This document shows positions 1-8,280 of a DNA stretch of 15,000 nucleotides, in pieces. A program made the position numbers and the translations under genes. Origin of the DNA: Monoplex corrugatus (lineage: Eukaryota > Mollusca > Gastropoda > Littorinimorpha > Ranellidae); contig JAPXFY010000016.1 in the NCBI GenBank assembly GCA_030674185.1, positions 46,211,163 through 46,226,162 on the forward strand, in the 5' to 3' direction. The notes beneath the pieces were generated by a model. It was not told the origin of the DNA. It searched no databases and saw only the letters and a program-made list of their open reading frames with translations. How positions within the stretch are numbered: the first letter of the stretch is position 1; the number at the start of each line of letters is the position of its first letter.

Positions 1-423
1 ATCAATATCAAAAGTAGCTTTTAGCATTTCCCATGTAGGGATGGGCGTTGTGGATGGTATTTCAGCTATTTCATCCAGATTTATGTTAGACTGTTTGACC
101 AGGTCAGAAACGTAAGTTGCAACAGTCATTTGTGATGAAATGTTCTTTGTCGTTTCGGAAAGTCAGCATCTGACCTGATTTTTATTTCCTTACTCACAAA
201 ATTGTCCGTTTGTGAAGAAGTTCTAACGGCAAACTTTGCTGTCGCTAACTCACGATAGTTGTTCAGAGGCAGAATTCCAGCAACTTTGTACGTTTCCAGA
301 CTAGAAGCATGGACTGGTACACCTAGTGCAATTTAAAGACTTTTGAGTCTAAGCTTTGAATCTTCTTTAGCAAATATGTTGGTGCACTGAAGAACACTTC
401 TTGCGCATAGGATAATTTAGATC
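1..423 (-). pseudogene. LINE ORF2, region after RT, running off the left edge
   Basis: The sequence continues the ORF2 protein: SKLSYAQEVFFSAP and LLKKIQSLDSK, then a shift near 345, then GVPVHASSLETYKVAGILPL and NNYRELATAKFAVRTS, a stop near 130, and another shift to ATYVSDLVKQS and IPTWEML at the edge. The pattern of a conserved G-I-LPL followed by RR/RE-L-A-xK and a later PxW is what connects RT to RNase H in I-group elements. RNase H itself, if present, would lie outside the window, so its existence is only an inference. Confidence 0.75.
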
Positions 424-1640
424 TTACAAGTGCTGTTGACAGATAAGTATATGTTGTATCCATTCCAGGTAATTGCTTATTATCTTTAGAAAATTTAAGG
501 ATTTCCTTGCTTTTGTTAAAATATATTCAAAATGGACATTCCAGGTTAATTTCGATGTTATAAAGACTCCCAGAAATTTTACAACCTGCTTGTAATGTAG
601 CACTTCACCATGCAGTCTGAAAGTAGGCAAGTAACTTAAAGTACCACCAGGATTAAATAGCATCATGTTAGGTTTTTTCCGCTGATAACGACAGTCCATT
701 TTCTAACATGTAGTTTCCAAGATTATCAAGATCAGACTGATACAACTTCCTGATGTAATTCTGTGCTCTCTGTGGAGTTGTCTTTTTTAAAGTAATATTC
801 ATCCAAATACATATATCATCAGCGTACTGTACCAAAACAACACGATTTGAGAGTGCATTAGGAAGATCCTGCATAAGGATATTAAATAAAATAGGTGCTA
901 TCATTGAACCTTGAGGGATTCCCATATCAAGACGCGCGAAGTAGAATAACTTGTTCCCACTCTTGCTTGAATTGTTCTATTGGCTAAATAGGACTTAATA
1001 TAATTATACATATTGCCAGATAAACCAATAGATTTCAGCTTGTACAATAAACGTGTATGCCAAACGCTTTTTCACATCAAAAAAAGTTGCCAAATAGACT
1101 TTTTCTGCGGGCAAACTGTTGTTTTATCTGAGTTGTAAGTTTAACCAGGTGCTCAACTGTGGATCTCCCTTTTCTGAAACCTGCTTGGTTTACCGGAATA
1201 ACGTTATTTTTATCACAGTAATATATAAGTCTGTTTAATACAATCTTTCTAGTTTGCTCGTATGGAGTCAAGCAATAGTCTTTACGTTTTCGTTGTTTAG
1301 GCTTTCCTGCTTTAATATAGGTATAACAATAGACTTTTGCCATGCCTGTGGTACAGTTCCGCTCACCCAGCATTTCTGAAAATTTTGAGTAAGAAAGTGA
1401 CATATTTTTCTGGAGATGCTTAATCATTTCAGTTGAAACTGCATCAAACCTACCGAACTCCTTTTGTTGTGTAGAGACAAGATTGAGTTTTTTTAGCTCT
1501 TCTAAGGTGATTGGAGCATTAAACCAGCGATCATTCTGAGGTATTGGATCAGTGTAGATAAGGTTGTTAGCTGCCATTTCTCTGTAGTGTTTGCAGGTAG
1601 GAGACAAACCATCTAATTTACTATTTTCAGCAAAAAATCC
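424..1640 (-). pseudogene. LINE ORF2, reverse transcriptase domain, several frameshifts
   Basis: RT blocks appear in order on the minus strand, in more than one frame. The finger region has FDAVSTEMIKHL and, in a different frame at about 1325-1400, CWVSGTVPQAWQKSIVIPIL. Then come YEQTRKIVLNRLIYYC and NQAGFRKGRSTVEHL in the frame ending at 1077. The block A residues FFDVKK are at about 1072-1090, but the following bases are shifted and a few codons seem lost. SYLANRTIQARVG lies near 970-1010. From 925 the sequence is MGIPQGSMIAPILFN, then YADD at 815-826, with both catalytic Asp codons present, then GLSLSAEKT. The thumb side (KFLGVFITSKLTW) is at about 535-585, after another shift near 685. 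The enzyme would copy element RNA at a nicked target. It cannot be made from this copy. Confidence 0.92.
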
Positions 1641-1795
1641 ACAAAAGTTTCAGCTTTGTCCATGTCGGAAGGAAATTTGTGATATGTATCAATTATTATT
1701 GGACATCTAGGTAAGCTGGCTCCATTTTTCATTTGATTCATTTTTGTCCAGACTTTATGGAAATCCTTAAAATCTGAAATTTCTTTGGTGCAGTA
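1613..1795 (-). pseudogene. LINE ORF2, linker between endonuclease and RT, shifted frame
   Basis: This segment continues ORF2 after the frameshift near 1795. It reads RYWASYCTKEISDFKDFHK, then VWTKMNQMKNG, then CPIIIDTYHKFPSDMDKAETF, and meets a stop at 1613-1615. A further shift near 1635 restores the next frame (KLDGLSPTCKHYREMAANN). The pattern KxVWxxxxxxxxG is typical of the region just before the RT in jockey-like LINEs. No catalytic role is known for it. Confidence 0.75.
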
Positions 1796-2883
1796 TGATG
1801 CCCAATATCTTTCTTTGCTTCAGCGATGATTTTATTACATTGGATGTTAGCAGTTTTCATTTCCTTATGATCTTCAGGGTTTCTGCTCTTGATGTAGACT
1901 TTGAATTTCTCTTTTTTATACTGAACTGCTTTTTCGCATGCCTCTGTCCACCAGACATTACCCAAACGATTATTGGACTTAAAAGATTTGAGTTTCGGGA
2001 TTGAGAGGTCTGCAGCAGCTAGAACTGACTCCTGGAATTTAGAAAACATAACATCTACATTTTCATCTTCATCATAGTTATATTTTTGTTTAGCAAGAGC
2101 AGTCCGAAACAATGACCAATCAGCACGCGTATAATTATATTTTGGTATCATATCAGGTGTGCTGTCTTTCATCCTGATGTTTTCATTAGTTATTGTTATG
2201 ATGATAGGTAAGTGATCACTTCCCAAAGTATCTCTGTGAGTGTCCCAGGTACAGCATGGTACTAATTCTGGTGATATCAAAGATAGATCGATGGCTGTTG
2301 CCCGGTGTTTGGAGATATCAGGAATTCTAGTGACACTTCCATCATTTAAAAGGTAAAGCGAGCTGTCAACTATATTCTTCACCAAACGATTGCTTGTAAC
2401 AGTGCAACAGTCTTTTTCCCAGAACGGAGAGTGGGAATTAAAGTCTCCACCAATTAGCCATTTACCGTGCTGCAGATCTGGTATCGTACGCAGCCATTCT
2501 GTATTTTGGTCATTTGGACCTGTTGGCAGGTAGACTGACAAAACATTCAGGATTAATGAATTACTGAATTGTACTGTGGTGGCACAAGCGTGTAAGTCTT
2601 CAGTTGATGTTAAAACAGGGGACGTAAATATGTGATACTGTAACTCTTTAAGTATGTATATAGCAGTGGCTACCTTCTTCCCGGAATTCCCGAAGTCATA
2701 TATTGGAGGATAATAATAATTTTGAAAGTTGGGAAGTTTGGTTGGCATAACATTAAGCGACTGTAGAATCAGAACTTCACACTGATTTGATGCGAGGAAA
2801 TGTTCCAGGCATGCGTAATTGGTGGAAACAGATCTACAATTCCACTGTAAAAATTTGATTTGTGATTGTTGGTGCATTTTCAT
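1738..2883 (-). pseudogene. LINE ORF2, APE-type endonuclease domain
   Basis: The frame starts at an ATG at 2883 (MKMHQQSQIKFLQWNCRS). It shows the endonuclease/exonuclease/phosphatase fold motifs in order: WNCRS at residues 14-18, VYLP at 117-120, GGDFNSH at 145-151, TAIDLSLIS at 196-204 and GSDHLP at 221-226. In active LINEs this domain nicks target DNA to prime reverse transcription. One key residue is missing: after ILQ at 39-41, where the metal-binding Glu (LQE) is expected, the sequence continues SLN. Residues from about 240 to 360 form the linker toward RT, including a Trp-Trp (VWWTEACEKA) usual for this family. The last 20 or so codons before the stop at 1738 are out of frame: family-like sequence (RYWASYC, KDFHKVW) continues in another frame from about 1795. 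So the domain is nearly complete but the ORF is broken. Confidence 0.9.
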
Positions 2884-3259
2884 TGTTGGCTAATCTCTTA
2901 TTTTAAATTAATGGTTATTTGTTTGATAATCACGAATACTTTAGTTTTCTGTGTACAAGAAAAATGGCTAGAAAAAAATAAATTACTTAGACCACTAATG
3001 AAAGGTAGAAAAAAGATGTAGTTAAAACTAAGGGAAAATGTCCTTCTAATAGAGATAAGAGTTAGATTCAGAACAGAAATAAGTAAATAAAAATAAATAA
3101 AACAATGGTATACACGTCTTCAAATGTACAGAGAATATAGTCTGGCTGAGTCCTGATAGTCTGACTAAATCCTAGTGTTTATAGACCTTGAACAAGAGAA
3201 TTGTCAGAGATGACGAGGAAAAAGTCCTGTGACATGAAACGTTGATAACTGTAGATCTA
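2884..3259 (-). other. Spacer between LINE ORF1 and ORF2
   Basis: These 376 bases separate the ORF1 stop from the ORF2 ATG. No conserved protein segment is seen in any frame. On the plus strand it is A-rich, with AAATAAATAAAAC-like runs at about 3080-3102. It may be a true inter-ORF spacer, which would be long for a LINE, or it may hold an insertion or decayed ORF end. Confidence 0.5.
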
Positions 3260-3910
3260 CTAAAACATATTGTATGGCAGCCACCACGGTTCGCAGGTGT
3301 CAAAATGGAACGGTCCTCGGTGGAATCTAGAGGCGTGTAGCCGTGAAGATCGTGATCCTGGTGTCCTCCTTGGGGTCTCCCAAAACAGATCCCGAACGTG
3401 TCTTCCTAGGTTCCCCGCTAAGACGCTGCTTCCTCTGGCAGTGGGGTGAAAACTGTCGTGAAGGAACTGCTGGTTAGTTCGAAGGTTTTCATGGGAGACA
3501 AATGATACGTTTTTTATGTTTACAAGCTCAGCAGATAAGAATGCATTAAACAAATTTCGCTGAACCTCCGTACATGCATGTCGTACAGGGGCGATCTTGC
3601 TGATGACTATCTTTGATTTTGGGTATGTTTGTGCTGCATGTTTGATGCAAGAAGCGAGATTGTGAGTTGTTGTTGCGATATCTTTGTTAATATTCAATTC
3701 GTGGACACCACAGTGGAGAACAATACAGTCTGCATGATTGTCAAATTTGGATAGTGTCTCGTCTAAAGAACTTTTTATATCGTTAATGTCATTCACAGGA
3801 CACGAGTCTCCTTCGAAGCCATATGACCGTCCCAGTCTTCTTGAGTTGATATCTCTCAAAACCGAGTCGTGGATTGTCAGAACATACGGAAGGTCGTGAT
3901 TCTTTTCACG
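3260..3910 (-). pseudogene. LINE ORF1, C-terminal SGNH/GDSL-esterase-like domain
   Basis: The frame is open from upstream of 3900 to the stop at 3260. Block I reads PYVLTIHDSVLRDIN, where the HDS stands in place of the usual GDS; its Ser codon is at 3863-3865. Block III reads VLHCGVHELN, in place of the usual GxND. Block V reads HDSFHPTARG and supplies the expected Asp-x-x-His pair, with Asp at 3455-3457 and His at 3446-3448. The spacing, about 150 residues from Ser to His, suits an SGNH hydrolase. Esterase-like domains are known in ORF1 of some CR1-type LINEs, where their job is uncertain. The tail after the domain is rich in Arg, Ser, His and Phe and ends WWLPYNMF. Within 3260-3865 no stop or frameshift is seen, so this is the best-preserved part of the element. 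The break from the coiled-coil half is an indel near 3900. Confidence 0.82.
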
Positions 3911-4495
3911 TCGTTCTGATAGTTTGGAGTGTGACGTTGCATGTTTTTGCTGGTGACGTCTGTAACTTTTTTGATGTCATGTGTGTTCTTTTCCGTCTTT
4001 GATTTTCTTTCGGTCAATCTTTTCGCTGGCTTAGAGTTATTGCTATTGCTGTTAGTTTTTGTTGTGTCAGATTGTTGTGGCTGTTGGTCGGCCTGCCTGC
4101 GTGTGTGTTGCTGTTTGAGAACTTCTGCGTACGTGGGATGTGGTTCAGTGAGGTCTGTCTGTGTTTGACGGTTGCTGGTTACCTTGGTTGGGGCGGTCAC
4201 TGTCGACTGGACCTTGATCTGTGTAAGCACAGTCCTTTCTAAGGAACGAACTTGGTTTTGCAGATCCAGTACGATATTTTTCAGGTCAACAATCGTACTG
4301 GAGAGGTCCGTAGAGCTGAGAACAGGTGTGGTGTTAGCTGTCCCGCTCGGCGTGCCAGTGGTAACCCCGGTCGACTTGCCATTTGGAGGGTCATTGTTCT
4401 TCTCATTGCTGGTCGATGGCCCCTCCTGATCGGTCAATCCCGCTGACGCAGCTTCTTGCTTCTGTAGCGCAGGCGGCCTCGTCGTTCCTGGTCAT
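3877..4495 (-). pseudogene. LINE ORF1, N-terminal half (coiled coil plus basic low-complexity region), frameshifted
   Basis: An open frame runs from 4437 down to a stop at 3877 and begins only with a TTG. The nearest plausible ATG is at 4493-4495, in another frame, so a small indel near 4450 probably separates start and body. Counting from the TTG, residues 1-40 are Ser/Thr/Asn/Pro-rich. Residues about 44-76 show a heptad-like pattern of Leu, Ile and Val (LSSTIVDLKNIVLDL) typical of a coiled coil. Residues 80-186 are Gln, Thr, Asn and Lys rich and basic. LINE ORF1 proteins usually trimerise through such coils and bind the element RNA; that is family knowledge. No zinc knuckle or RRM is visible. 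The frame ends early because a second indel near 3900 cuts it from the SGNH part. Confidence 0.75.
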
Positions 4496-4550
4496 AATGG
4501 ACTTTTCCGCGTTGTCTCTGGCTAATGAAATCGTTACCAGTTAGGTGTCT

Positions 4551-4560
4551 CCGCCATCTT
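4551..4560 (-). promoter_or_regulatory. YY1-like motif at the 5' end of the LINE
   Basis: The minus strand reads AAGATGGCGG followed by A, at the extreme 5' end of the element. It matches the YY1 core (AAGATGGCGGC) except for the last base. In mammalian L1 a YY1 site close to the first transcribed base fixes the transcription start. Here the position suggests the same role, but this is an inference from motif and location only. The ATG inside it opens a frame of only seven codons before a stop. Confidence 0.45.
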
Positions 4561-4564
4561 GAAT

Positions 4565-4592
4565 CGTGTGTCGTGTGTGTGTGTGTGTGTGT

Positions 4593-4670
<78 letters not shown>

Positions 4671-4835
4671 TGTGTCTGTGTCTGTGTCTAAGTGTGTGTG
4701 TGTTGTGTTGAGTGTGTGCGTGCGTGTATGTGTATGCGTTTGTCTTATTGTGTATGTGGGTGCTTGTGTATACGTGTCCTGTGGTGCATTTGTATGTTAG
4801 TGTATGTATATGTGTGTATGTGCGTGAGAGAGGGG
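4565..4835 (+). repeat. (GT)n microsatellite with degenerate flank
   Basis: A perfect GT run spans 4594-4669 (38 units). It is preceded by a shorter run broken by one extra G, and followed by TGTGTC triplicates and degenerate TGTGTATG-like sequence to about 4835. It abuts the 5' end of the LINE. Long Cys/Val reading frames here are products of the repeat and not genes. Confidence 0.97.
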
Positions 4836-4980
4836 GGAGGGAGAGAGTAAATGAGAGAGAGAGAGAGAGACATAAGGAGAGACACAGACAGACACACAGA
4901 CAGACACATAGACAGGCACACAGCGACAGAAACAGTGATAGAGACAGACAGGCCGCAGACAGACAGACAAACAGAGAACC
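4836..4980 (+). repeat. GA / CAGA purine-rich repeat
   Basis: A (GA)n stretch (about 4853-4870) passes into degenerate CAGA/CACA tetranucleotides (GACAGACA units) to about 4976. It forms a compound array with the preceding GT repeat. No coding content is supported. Confidence 0.93.
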
Positions 4981-4982
4981 AT

Positions 4983-5012
4983 GGGGGGGGGGGGAGGGGG
5001 GAGGAGGAAAAG
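4983..5012 (+). repeat. Poly-G tract
   Basis: Twelve G residues at 4983-4994 are followed by A, six G, and GAGGAGG. Several G runs in a row could form a G-quadruplex; the potential is visible, the structure is inferred. Confidence 0.9.
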
Positions 5013-5829
5013 ATTGCTACCATGCTTGAGTACGTGTAGCATGTGTTCACTTATTTTATACAATGTCTTTGTCTTCTCATCACTTTCCCCATCGAAGATT
5101 TATATTACAGTCTTTTCTGAATTGTGTTTCCATATCAACAACCAGAGAGTGCAAAACAAAGTTAATGCAGCGATCGATACCGAGTTTTCCATAAGTTATA
5201 ATCAGCAATTAATCTATCGAGTGACTTTTATCCAGATGGGCCCCACACAGAGAGATCGCCTGGACTGTAGAAGTGGCATCTGCAGAAGGAAAGTCGTTGA
5301 ATATCTCTTCTCTTACAATGACCTCATAAGAGGTTGTTGACTTGCTGATGTCATATATCTAGATTATATGTCATTCGTTTCTATATTTCTATTGTTATTG
5401 TAGATTATTGATTTTTTTTTAGCAATTTTCTCCAATCTCATTTGGACTCACCGACATTACGTATCATCAGACAGTCTGTCCTTTCATGATATCAATGCAT
5501 TTTTCCTTGTTCCTACCCGTTTCACTGTTTGTTTTGCCTATTTCGTCATGAGCATATTATTTAAAATTTCAACTTCTCGCTTCGAACATGAAAGCAACAG
5601 AAGTTTAAGTGGATGAAAAAATGTATTTGAATAAAGCACTGAAACATAAATCATATAGCAGACAATTTACAAAACATGTGAACACAGGTGATATTTACAA
5701 AAAAATAAGATATACGCCATGGAATTAAATTTTTTAACGATAATGTATATGTCAAAGTATACAGAGAACTTTGCAATAAAAGTGGTTAGAACGATACATA
5801 AAGTATCAAATTTAAAAAAATCGTTAAAA
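5013..5829. other. AT-rich stretch without a recognisable gene
   Basis: A plus-strand frame is open to 5340, and from about 5045 its composition is protein-like (for example RVQNKVNAAIDTEF, SGICRRKVVEYLF). It matches no family I recognise and begins within the poly-G repeat. From 5340 to 5829 the sequence is AT-rich and closed in all frames. Because an RT remnant follows at 5830, this may be decayed LINE endonuclease or linker, but I see no motif that proves it. Confidence 0.4.
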
Positions 5830-6090
5830 TGTGAATTCACTATAGACGAAGCAGTTTAGGTATTGAAAAAATATGAAAAATGGAAAAGTCCAGGAACAAG
5901 TGAATTATGTTCATATTCTTTTTCTCGAGGTCTTAAACGAAGCATACAAAGACAGAAAACTTTGTACAACACAAGGAAGGGTTTCATTTGAACAGATGTC
6001 AAAATATTACTGTGTGAAATACTGGCGATCAAAACCGTTATTTAATGTTGTGTACAAAATAGGAACTACGTGTAACCCAAACAGGTCATA
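5830..6090 (+). pseudogene. Second LINE: N-terminal part of reverse transcriptase (plus strand)
   Basis: In one frame the sequence reads CEFTIDEAV, a stop at 5857-5859, then VLKKYEKWKSPGTSE. This matches the start of RT domains in RTE/jockey-like LINEs (acidic residues, then a KxxKxxKSPGxD motif). After a shift near 5920 the next frame gives FLEVLNEAYKDRKLC, which fits the following helix (F-N-x-ayk-x-g). Later residues to 6090 (KPLFNVVYKIGTTCNP) are less clear. It is a remnant only: at least one stop and one frameshift. The partner block A segment lies at 6668-6787 on the same strand, beyond an opposite-strand insertion. Confidence 0.68.
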
Positions 6091-6151
6091 GGAGTTCACC
6101 TATACTTACTAATGAAAATCAGACTGGCTCTATGGTAATACGTATATATCA

Positions 6152-6600
6152 TCACCATGTGTCCAGCATCGTGGCAGTGGCGATCATGGCCCTCTATACG
6201 AATCTGTCCTTTGTGGCTGAAGAACATCTCCCACTCGCTCTGTCCTCAGCTACCCTGCAAGTCCGTCCAATATTTTCTCCCTGGATCTACCTGTGCTCTC
6301 TTTCCCTCCAGCTTTCCTGTTATAACCAGGTGCTCCAATTTATCTCTGTCTCCTCATAAACTGTCCTATAAATGTTGTTTGTCTTTTGCTAATCGTCTTT
6401 ATTAATGATCTTCTTGTTTTCTTTGTTCCGACCTCTTTCTAGAACTTTATGATTAGAAACCACATTTCGGCTGCCTCAGTTTTATTCTGACTTAACGTGT
6501 TGACTGCCATGCCTCACAACCGTATGATGGTATCAGTTCTATAAAACACTCAAGAACTTTTCTTCTTGATGGTAATTGATAGGAATTTTATTACTTAGTA
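6152..6600 (-). pseudogene. Third LINE: C-terminal end of ORF2 (minus strand), inserted piece
   Basis: Read on the minus strand, segments in different frames give KVLECFIELIPSYGCEAW, then VNTLSQNKTEAAEMWFL, then KRQTTFIG, then KLEHLVITGKLEGKRA, then ATKDRF, a stop, and RAMIATATM before a stop at 6152-6154. This is the usual C-terminal region of RTE/jockey-like LINE ORF2: YGCExW, EMxxxR, RR-Q-FxGHxxR, GKxxGxRxRGRQ, WRxMI. The segment is truncated at its 5' side near 6600, as is common for LINE copies. About four frame changes and stops are visible. Its opposite orientation and position inside a plus-strand RT remnant suggest a nested insertion. Confidence 0.82.
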
Positions 6601-6667
6601 TCATCAATATGAATATAGGAAACAACACAAAACCAGTACATACACATGATATGACGAATAGTATTGT

Positions 6668-6787
6668 GACATCAAGTATGGGTTGCTTCTATGCACGGAT
6701 TTTGAAAAGGCTTTAGATACTTTTTGCAAACACATATGGTGTCGAAAGCGAAGTGGGTGTCGTATTCATCATCGTTTACAAATATAA
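6668..6787 (+). pseudogene. Second LINE: RT block A fragment (plus strand)
   Basis: An open frame reads DIKYGLLLCTDFEKALDTF then CKHIW and ends at a stop at 6785-6787. TDFEKAxD is the RT block A, and the first Asp (6698-6700) is the first catalytic Asp of LINE reverse transcriptases; the His-x-x-x-Trp that follows is also usual. The frame decays after the Trp. Blocks with PQG and YxDD are not found downstream, so the copy is truncated or lost there. It is collinear with 5830-6090 once 6152-6600 is removed. Confidence 0.72.
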
Positions 6788-7470
6788 ATTTGATAATATA
6801 TTCAGTTTATATTTAACACGTATGATGTCATTTGTATTGTGCTTGATAAAAATTGACAAACTACCCATGCATATTTCTTCATGCTTTGAGTAAATATACA
6901 TGACATATTATATAGGTATACAGATACGATGCTTGTATGCTAAATTTCCTCAATCTTCATATTGTTATCGCATTTTTGCTTTGCCATGTCTATACTTATG
7001 TATTTGTATTTGTCTTAGTGTCTTGTCAAAAACGAAATAAAAACAAGTTTGGAAAAAAAATGACACATGATTTAATGGTACAAGGAACTCTATCCACCAC
7101 TTTCCAAGGGACAGTGCATGATTTCGGCATTTTGTGACACTTGTATCTGACCTTCGTATTAAGCGCCTTGCTCCACTTTGTCGTGTGTGTTTTCGGATGG
7201 CACAGCCTTTATACTTTCGTTTGTGTGTGTGTGTATGTAATGATAACATTATGGGCCATTTTCCTGCCTGCTTTAGACCAGGTATGCCAACAGGAAAAAG
7301 GTCATGTGACCAGAAGAAGGATGACATGATCCTTTAACGTGTTTAGGTCGTAAAGCACAAAATTGAGTGATGTTGATATGGATGTCAAAATTGCACTGAG
7401 GGGTAGTTGTCTGGTTGGTGAAGATTGCAAGGGAACATTTGTTTAACCAGGTCTTCTTGGGCTTGATTAA
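6788..7470. other. AT-rich stretch without a recognisable gene
   Basis: Several short frames of 60-120 codons exist on both strands but overlap each other and show no family motif or domain. A short GT run is at 7220-7235. I see no repeat boundary that I can place. It may be further decayed LINE sequence. Confidence 0.4.
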
Positions 7471-7765
7471 TATGGAGGGAGGGAAGGAGGGAGGGAGAGA
7501 GAGAGTGAGTGAGTGGGAGAGAGAGAGAGAAGGAGAGAGAGTGTGTGGGAGGGAAAGAGAGAGAAGACAGACAGACAGACAGAGAGCCAGACAGAGACAG
7601 AGAGAGAGAGGGAGAGACAGAGAGAGAGAGAGAGGGAGAGAGGACAGAGACAGACATACAGACAAACAGATCACAGTGGCAAGAGACAGAGAGAGAACGA
7701 GCTAGAGGAGAAGAGGGGGTGGGCGAAGGAGAAAAAACAGACAGACAAACAGACAAACAGACAGG
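7471..7765 (+). repeat. GGGA, GA and CAGA purine-rich compound repeat
   Basis: GGGAGGGAAGGAGGGA-like units at about 7474-7500 lead into (GA)n, then CAGACAGACAGA and CAGAGAGAGA mixtures, and end in CAGACAAACAGA units at about 7736-7765. It has the same unit types as 4836-4980, though longer. The purine/pyrimidine strand bias is nearly complete, which could allow triplex formation. Confidence 0.94.
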
Positions 7766-8097
7766 CAGCAGGCAGAAATGGAACAAGATGGATTGCTGAT
7801 GGCTGTTTTCAAATAAGATGGGGCTGAAAACTTTACAAACAAGCACTGAACGGAACTGGGGCTATTTGTCTTCGATGATACCCGAGCTCGCCTGAGCAAA
7901 CGGGATAATAAGAAAGCGCATTCAAACTAACAGTATGTCGACTGCTAAGAGCATTGGCAGGTTTTAGAATTTTCCTTCGTCGCTGATTGATTTCAGTGCT
8001 ATTTGAACTTGGAGGCAGATGTGTGGGGTGGTGGTCGTGGTGGAGGTAGTGCTCGCTGTAGAGAACTGGTGGTTGGTTTCAACAGACACACACACGA
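7766..8097. other. Unique-looking stretch, no gene seen
   Basis: No recognisable protein or RNA is seen. A GGTGGTGG-type run at about 8025-8050 leads to the tRNA-like SINE head. The short frames on either strand lack family features. Confidence 0.4.
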
Positions 8098-8280
8098 TGG
8101 TGGCGGTGGTGGACCGATGGAAAAGACTTTAGACTTGTAATCGGAAGGTTTGGGGTTCGATCCTGCCTGTGTACCTCCAATCTGGTATCAAAGGGTGGAT
8201 TCCGATCTCCATGGTGTACACACCTGTTAGAATCCAAATTCCCTTCGTCTGGATACGTACGAGAACATAAGGTATGCACG
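8098..8280 (+). mobile_element. tRNA-derived SINE, head and start of body
   Basis: The head has a tRNA-like A-box region (GGACCGATGGAAAAGAC at about 8111) and a clear B-box GGTTCGATCC at 8154-8163, preceded by AGACTTGTAATCGGAAGG. The body that follows (GGGTGGATTCCGATCTCC, CACACCTGTTAGAATCC, CCCTTCGTCTGGATAC, TATGCACG) resembles the body at 13240-13400 on the opposite strand. SINEs of this type are transcribed by RNA polymerase III and moved by LINE enzymes. The body stops at GCACG (8276-8280), just before the expected TTAAAGA, so it is broken there. Confidence 0.8.

Larger units (their letters stand above)
1..4563 (-). mobile_element. Decayed two-ORF non-LTR retrotransposon (LINE), 3' end outside window
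   Basis: Read on the minus strand, the order is: 5' leader, ORF1 (coiled coil plus SGNH-like domain), spacer, ORF2 endonuclease, linker, reverse transcriptase, post-RT region. This is the plan of an APE-endonuclease LINE that integrates by target-primed reverse transcription. Sequence motifs seen are WNCRS, GGDFN, GSDH, QAGFRKGRST, GIPQGS, YADD and FLGV. The RT and its downstream region look closest to the I/Jockey group, but the clade is an inference. The reading frame changes at about 4450, 3900, 1795, 1635, 1400, 1320, 1070, 935, 685, 345 and 130, and there are stops, so the copy is inactive. The 5' end is placed at 4560-4563, where the GT repeat begins. No poly-A tail or target-site duplication can be seen because the 3' end lies beyond position 1. 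Confidence 0.93.

Noticed and set aside
3211..3245. TGACGAGG, AGTCC, then ATGAAACG on the plus strand as a hammerhead-like core
   Set aside because: Eight extra bases lie between the possible stem and GAAA, so the core cannot form.
3941..4446. Plus-strand open frames of 64-85 codons
   Set aside because: They are antisense to LINE ORF1, which explains the sequence better.
4525..4800. Cys/Val-rich open frame of 91 codons (and similar ones at 8558-8938, 9114-9386)
   Set aside because: They are translations of GT repeats; length comes from absence of stops in the dinucleotide.
6132..6405. Plus-strand open frames of 75-82 codons
   Set aside because: Antisense to the LINE C-terminal remnant, whose motifs are clear on the minus strand.
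7273..7846. Overlapping Ser/Leu-rich minus frames and Arg/Glu-rich plus frames
   Set aside because: Translations of the GA/CAGA repeat in all frames.
8098..8178. Functional tRNA gene
   Set aside because: A and B boxes are present but no acceptor stem closes and SINE body follows.
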